DNA from: a virus | Length of the DNA: 59,602 bases | Direction: 5' to 3' (one strand) | IMG/VR virus record: IMGVR_UViG_3300044695_005052 | Location: 1 to 59,602 of that record | Shown here: piece by piece, positions 54,847 to 59,602 of the stretch | Layout: the number at the start of each line of letters is the position of its first letter | How positions within the stretch are numbered: the first letter of the stretch is position 1 | The notes under the pieces: generated by a model | Database searches by the model: none | The model's input: the letters and a program-made list of their open reading frames with translations, nothing else | What the model was told of the DNA's origin: nothing | Translations under genes and position numbers: made by a program

Positions 54847-57800
54847 TTATTGTAATGGTTTTATTTGTTTAATTGCTGAAGTTAATATCTTAGCAGGCTC
54901 AGTTTGTGTTGGCGGTTCTATGTATTGACCACTATTCATTGATCTAAGCTGTGGGTAAGAATCTTCAGTTGCTGCTGCTCTTCTTTTTAATAAAGCAGTT
55001 TTATTTAAATAAGCATCCCCAGAGTATTTAGTAACTTCATATATTTGAATATTATCTACAGCACCAGATTTTATTCTTTCAAATATCGTCTTATTAGCTG
55101 GAGATGATATAAATTTATTAAAGTCTGTAAAAGGTAGTCTAGAGAAAACATCGAAGGTTGTTAAACCTCTATCTAAAACATAATTAGAATTTAATTCACT
55201 TATAATTTCTTTAATTTTTCTTAGTGGTGTTTTTGGTCTAACTGTAGATTTATTTTCATCTTTATAACCTGACCTAAAGAAAGTGCTACTTGGATCAAAA
55301 ATAACTTTTCTTGCATCTAGCTCATATTCACCTATGACATTAGGATCAGGGTAAGTAGTCGTTAGATCCACAAATTTTGTAGTCGTAATATTGGCATCAT
55401 ATTCGCTCTTGTCAATACTTAGTTCGTAAATTAATTCTCTAATATTAGTTCCGTTAGTTTGGAATTGAATAAGTTCTGATTGTATATCAAATGGATTATT
55501 CTCTTCCTTATTAGTTGGGAATAATAAAATATACCAAGGTAATTGCCGTACTAGTAATGGAACATTTTTATTTGTTTTTCTTGCATGTCCGTCAAATCGG
55601 ATATCTTGTTGCTGTAAATAAATGTGACCAGATGACACTACATAATCAATAAAAACATCATCAGGGTGTACTGGGAACATGTAATGATTTGCTTTAAATT
55701 TTACATATTCATTAATAGCACTTAAATCTTGTTCAGTACTTATGGAGCAAAGATCATATCTGGCTTTTGTAGTATCAATATATTCAGTCGTTCTAATTGT
55801 TTCTACAGTCTCTGTTTTTAATTTTAAGAAATAAACATTTTCCCTTTCACCACTTAAAGAATAATTATATTCTAAGTTAGATGTGTAAGGTGAGGATACT
55901 GTTAAAATTATAGAAGAATCACCATTCAATAATTCTAAAGCAATCATCTTATCTATATCACGAATTAAATAAGCATGATCCTTTTCTGTATCTAAATAAA
56001 TTCTTCTTTGATTTACGCCAAGACCAACTTCAATATAATCTCCATCGGAAATTTTTAAATTTGCTCTACCAATTACAATATCATCATCATTAATATAATA
56101 TTTTCTAGGTTGACCATCAACCTCTACTGTTAATGATTTTTCTAAATCACTTGCTAGAACTTTTATCAGTGGAGTTATTTTAGCAGTTCTTCCTGTTGAT
56201 TTAGTTTCATCTAGAGGAATTAAATTATTTTCTAAATATGCAAAAGCTTTTAAAGTATTTGCTACTTGATCTTGAGTTTTTTCAGGTACAATTGTTTTTG
56301 CAGTTCGATTCTCAGCTAACTTTCTATAATAAGAAATATCAAAAGTTTCTATGGTTCCATTAATTAACTTCCTACGAATCACATCTAAGAAATAATCCTT
56401 ACCTATTAAATTACCTAACTGATCCGTAATGTTTTCAAATATTCTTATTACACTTGGTTTTAAGCTTTTTTCTATATTATAAATTGTTAAATCCGAAGAG
56501 TAATAAGATCTCCAATCTTCAGATGTATTATTTTTATCTAAATAATAAGCAATAGATTCGTGAATTGTGTTAGAAAATAAATTAGTTAGTTTAAAATTAT
56601 AAACAACTGCTTCGTTGTAGTCTGTAGTTGGGGGTACATAAACTGCAACTGCGGGGTCTAGATTAACTACTCCAGCGCCAGCATTTTCTGGTAATTCATA
56701 GAATGGTCTAGTTCCAACATTTATATCAGCAGGGTTTTGATTTGAAGGATTATTATTTCCTGTAAAAATAACTTCACCGACAGTATCCGCGTCTGGTAAT
56801 CTTTCATTAAAAATAGGTCCATTATCATCTGCCCCACCATCATCTAAAATTACAGGCTCTGTTTGAATACCCGCTCCAACAGAAGTTGAATTTACAGGTC
56901 CATCATTATTACAATAATTTCTACATGATTGGAAAGTTAAATGATATTCTGGTCCTTGAGCTTGTGTAGGAGTTGCAATAGTGGATATACAAGCATTGTT
57001 TACACATTTAAAATAATTTCTAACTTGAGTAGGGTCTGAAATTATTCCACCCCCTGATTCTCTTTGAGAAAGACCTCCTAAAACCTGTCTAGATAATCTA
57101 TCTACTTCAGCAGTATTAGATTGGCAACGCAATCGACACTCAGTTAAAGTTGTAAAATATCCTTGAGCTTGCGCGAAACTTAAAGTAGTAGTCATACCAG
57201 CACAAGTTCCAGTACTCTTATTACATTTAAAGAAAGTTGATATTGGGTCAGGTCTATCTCCAGCCGTGGATAAAGTATCACCTTCTTGTCTAGCTCTACA
57301 ATCTGATTCACATTGTGCCAAACTTCCGTATGTCCCAGCAGTTTGGTTTTGTGGTACTGTTAATTGTCTACATTTACCATTGATTGTATTACAAGAATAT
57401 CTTTGCACTAAAGGAACTGGTCCTCCAGTAGTTGAGGGTCCATCTATTGGTGTTGTTCTAGGTCTTGAACAAACGGCTTCACAAGCTTGTAAATTTTCAA
57501 ATGCCCCGGGTGGTTTTGAAGTTGCTCGGCGCTCTACGCAGCCCCCAATTAAAATAGTCCCTCCTGTGGATGCGTTTTCTCTTATACATACATAATAAGT
57601 TTTTACTTGAGGAATTGGAGTTCCTCCAGTTTCGCCCAAAGGTCTAGGTTCTTCAGGACATACTGGTTCACCTAACTTTCTTTCACATGGTGAACCATCA
57701 TTGGCAGCGCAATTACTATAAGGTGCAGAATTTACAACTAAACCTGCTGGTAAAACAGAAGCACATTCAGGAAAAGTTCCATCAGGTCTTCTGTTTACCT

Positions 57801-59124
57801 GCGTTAATTTACATTCTCTATTGTAGATAATTGCACACCTACAACCTGCTCCGAATTGAGGGCAGGGAATAGTTCCTGTGGATGGAGTTTGAATACAAAA
57901 TCTACAGGTTTTTGTTATAGTGGTAGTACCCCCAGTTTCACTTGGCCCGGGTCCGGGAGTTGCTGGTCCGGGTCCTGTTGGACCTCCGGGTGTGCTTGGT
58001 CCGGGACCGGGAGTTAAAGGACCAACTCGTTCCCTATCTCCACAATCTTCTTCTATTTCATCTCTACATAATGCTTGGCATGTTGCTAAAGCATTAGGTT
58101 CACATCCATAGAATCCGGGTCCGGGTCCAGTAGTTGGCGGGTAAACACACCTACCTAAATCACGATCAAATGTACCTTGTTGGATTGAATGTACGCGACA
58201 TTCTCTATCTTGCCTTATCCTACATCTACATAATGGATTATTAGGGGGTGTACAAGGAAACCATCCAGTTGTTGGGTTGCCAGTATTTACACAATGATAA
58301 CAAGTTCTTGGTGGACAAATTTGATCAGTAGGGCCTCTAGTAGAAGGTCCGGGTCCTGCGGGGCCGGGAGTTGATGGTCCGGGTCCTATTGGAACGGGAG
58401 TCGCAGGCCCAGTTGTTTCTCCGGGGCATATTGGAGGACCTATGACATCAGCACACCATGGAGCATTACAGGCTTCAGTACTATTCAAAGAATAACCTAG
58501 TAATCTGTCTCCATTAGGGCATAATCCACCGAAGGTTATAGGGGGGCATTGTTCATTAATAGCAACGGTGCCACCATTATATATTTGACAATTTGCTGAT
58601 TGAAGTAATGGGCAAGTACATCCCGGTCCATATTGTGGACAAGGAACCCGTTGCTCATTTTCCTCTTTTATACAACATAAATAATATAAGCAAGGTTGTT
58701 CTGGACAAACAATCTGTACCCCGTCTCTACAAACTGAAGCACAAGCAGGTTCCGATTGAAACTCATTTACAGGGCAGTTAGTTGCCCCGGGCAAATCTGG
58801 AACCCAAGTTTCTTTTCTTTCACAAAACCGATCTGTAATTAATCTACATCGACATGGGCCATTTGATACTGGAGTGCCATCTCTTGCACAACTAAATCCT
58901 TCTGGATCAGTTGCAGGACGCTCTTTACATACCCAGCAAACTCTTAGAATTAATCTAGTTGGTGGTCTATCCCTAATAGGTCCTTTAGGTCCCCAAGGTT
59001 CACCATCCCGTCTTCTTCTCCTAGGATGCCTTTTAGGAGTGACTGGAGGCTCTCTATCTCTACGGTTTCCGGGTCCTTGACCGGGATAAAATTTACCGCA
59101 CTCAAAGGATGGTGTTTCAGTCAC
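54847..59124 (-). CDS. Giant cysteine-rich modular virion protein
   Basis: 1425 aa from GTG 59124, GGAG 9 nt upstream. The N-terminal half (about 1-720) has about a dozen Cys-rich modules of two kinds: C-C dense ones (CRCRLITDRFC, CYHCVNTGNP) and repeats [YF]-x-C-x5-C ... Y-x3-[EQ]-C-x3-C (YSCNTINGKC ... AQCESDC). They are joined by Pro-Gly linkers (GPGPSTPGPAGPGPS). The C-terminal half (about 800-1425) is Cys-poor, alpha/beta, with TYPDPNVIGEYELDARKVIF. It is probably a baseplate or tail-surface protein with disulfide-stabilised outer arms. No homologue identified. Confidence 0.55.
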   Translation of the reverse strand: MTETPSFECGKFYPGQGPGNRRDREPPVTPKRHPRRRRRDGEPWGPKGPIRDRPPTRLILRVCWVCKERPATDPEGFSCARDGTPVSNGPCRCRLITDRFCERKETWVPDLPGATNCPVNEFQSEPACASVCRDGVQIVCPEQPCLYYLCCIKEENEQRVPCPQYGPGCTCPLLQSANCQIYNGGTVAINEQCPPITFGGLCPNGDRLLGYSLNSTEACNAPWCADVIGPPICPGETTGPATPVPIGPGPSTPGPAGPGPSTRGPTDQICPPRTCYHCVNTGNPTTGWFPCTPPNNPLCRCRIRQDRECRVHSIQQGTFDRDLGRCVYPPTTGPGPGFYGCEPNALATCQALCRDEIEEDCGDRERVGPLTPGPGPSTPGGPTGPGPATPGPGPSETGGTTTITKTCRFCIQTPSTGTIPCPQFGAGCRCAIIYNRECKLTQVNRRPDGTFPECASVLPAGLVVNSAPYSNCAANDGSPCERKLGEPVCPEEPRPLGETGGTPIPQVKTYYVCIRENASTGGTILIGGCVERRATSKPPGAFENLQACEAVCSRPRTTPIDGPSTTGGPVPLVQRYSCNTINGKCRQLTVPQNQTAGTYGSLAQCESDCRARQEGDTLSTAGDRPDPISTFFKCNKSTGTCAGMTTTLSFAQAQGYFTTLTECRLRCQSNTAEVDRLSRQVLGGLSQRESGGGIISDPTQVRNYFKCVNNACISTIATPTQAQGPEYHLTFQSCRNYCNNDGPVNSTSVGAGIQTEPVILDDGGADDNGPIFNERLPDADTVGEVIFTGNNNPSNQNPADINVGTRPFYELPENAGAGVVNLDPAVAVYVPPTTDYNEAVVYNFKLTNLFSNTIHESIAYYLDKNNTSEDWRSYYSSDLTIYNIEKSLKPSVIRIFENITDQLGNLIGKDYFLDVIRRKLINGTIETFDISYYRKLAENRTAKTIVPEKTQDQVANTLKAFAYLENNLIPLDETKSTGRTAKITPLIKVLASDLEKSLTVEVDGQPRKYYINDDDIVIGRANLKISDGDYIEVGLGVNQRRIYLDTEKDHAYLIRDIDKMIALELLNGDSSIILTVSSPYTSNLEYNYSLSGERENVYFLKLKTETVETIRTTEYIDTTKARYDLCSISTEQDLSAINEYVKFKANHYMFPVHPDDVFIDYVVSSGHIYLQQQDIRFDGHARKTNKNVPLLVRQLPWYILLFPTNKEENNPFDIQSELIQFQTNGTNIRELIYELSIDKSEYDANITTTKFVDLTTTYPDPNVIGEYELDARKVIFDPSSTFFRSGYKDENKSTVRPKTPLRKIKEIISELNSNYVLDRGLTTFDVFSRLPFTDFNKFISSPANKTIFERIKSGAVDNIQIYEVTKYSGDAYLNKTALLKRRAAATEDSYPQLRSMNSGQYIEPPTQTEPAKILTSAIKQIKPLQ

Positions 59125-59127
59125 TTA

Positions 59128-59602
59128 TCATGCTCCGTTAAGTGAAATTAATGGATTGGATGAATTTAAATTGGCATAGTGATATGATGCACTATTTTGA
59201 GATATACCAACCATTCTCCATTTAATTGTTGGGTATGTGCATTTTCCTACTTTAACATTTCCTAAAAATCCTGCGCCACATGTTGGTACGGCAGTTGGTT
59301 CAGAATACAATATATCTCTTACTGGAACAAGAAAAGATGCAAATCTTTGGCTGTCTCTATTTCTATGAGGAAGTAAATCTTGTGTAACCCCTGTATTTTT
59401 CATATGATCTACTGTCACAAAGCCAACATAAATTGTAAATTCATTAAATCCTTTTTCAACCCAGATTCCTGTATAGCCAGCTAAATCTTGTGAATTAGGA
59501 TTATTCAATCCAGATCCTCTATATGTTAACCCTATGCTATTTAAAAATTCTGCGTCAACATGATAATCTAACATCCAAGAAGGTCTATTAAATAGAATTC
59601 TT
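59128..59602 (-). CDS. Partial virion protein, 5' end beyond the window
   Basis: The frame stays open to the window edge: nine codons precede the first internal ATG (59574) without a stop (RILFNRPSW), so the gene continues to the right. 158 codons visible; beta-rich: FTIYVGFVTVDHMKN, FLVPVRDILYSEP, IKWRMVGISQNS. GATAA follows the stop. Likely tail or baseplate protein. Confidence 0.55.
   Translation of the reverse strand, partial: RILFNRPSWMLDYHVDAEFLNSIGLTYRGSGLNNPNSQDLAGYTGIWVEKGFNEFTIYVGFVTVDHMKNTGVTQDLLPHRNRDSQRFASFLVPVRDILYSEPTAVPTCGAGFLGNVKVGKCTYPTIKWRMVGISQNSASYHYANLNSSNPLISLNGA

Overview
The window is a large part of the genome of a tailed, contractile-tail (myovirus) phage of the broad T4-like group. 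The evidence is a gene set recognisable from one end to the other: prohead protease (gp21-like), scaffold (gp22-like), major capsid protein (gp23-like), neck proteins (gp13- and gp14-like), sheath stabiliser (gp15-like), tail sheath (gp18-like), tail tube (gp19-like), SSB (gp32-like), helicase (gp41-like), SbcC/SbcD pair (gp46/gp47-like), RecA/UvsX-like recombinase and a gp55-like late sigma factor. It differs from T4 in using a family A DNA polymerase, a class II ribonucleotide reductase and ThyX. Two small secreted proteins (7857..8276 and 18055..18837) look like domains I associate with Planctomycetota secretomes, so the host may be a planctomycete. That is an inference.

Almost every gene is on the minus strand; only the gp55-like sigma factor and a PD-(D/E)XK nuclease are on plus. 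From left to right: 1-637 is non-coding, with a 5 x 22-bp iteron array and two large hairpins. 638-6166 is an amplified early/accessory region built from repeated parts: near-identical sigma70-type promoters lying so close to start codons that the mRNAs should be leaderless, three tandem zinc-finger paralogues, a duplicated 60-70 aa family, a hexapeptide beta-helix protein and five Gly-Tyr repeat genes. 6170-11789 is a second early operon (small membrane proteins, beta-helix protein, secreted protein, DUF4406, sigma-like protein, DUF3310, GMP reductase-like enzyme, DenV-like glycosylase). 12352-12814 holds five tRNA genes, all with encoded CCA, plus a structured RNA candidate.

12938-19162 holds a basic protein with a cleavable head-targeting leader, a Clp-type AAA+ ATPase, RecA-like recombinase, a Cys/dCMP deaminase, a secreted protein and MazG. 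19212-26572 is an AT-rich glycan cassette (two FkbM methyltransferases, a C-methyltransferase, four glycosyltransferases, GDP-mannose 4,6-dehydratase). 26631-39392 is the replication and nucleotide block. In it the family A polymerase is encoded as three consecutive coupled ORFs, the first carrying an Fe-S uracil-DNA-glycosylase-like domain. 39435-59602 is the virion block, ending in a 1425-aa cysteine-rich modular structural protein and a gene cut by the window edge.

The strongest candidates for something new are the three-piece UDG/exonuclease/polymerase, whose proofreading active site would be assembled from two polypeptides; the leaderless promoter cassettes with the tandem GYG family; the set of head proteins sharing a short leader ending in [ILV]-x-E before A or G; and the switch-like hairpin RNA inside the tRNA array. 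No integrase, transposase, CRISPR array or terminase is visible.
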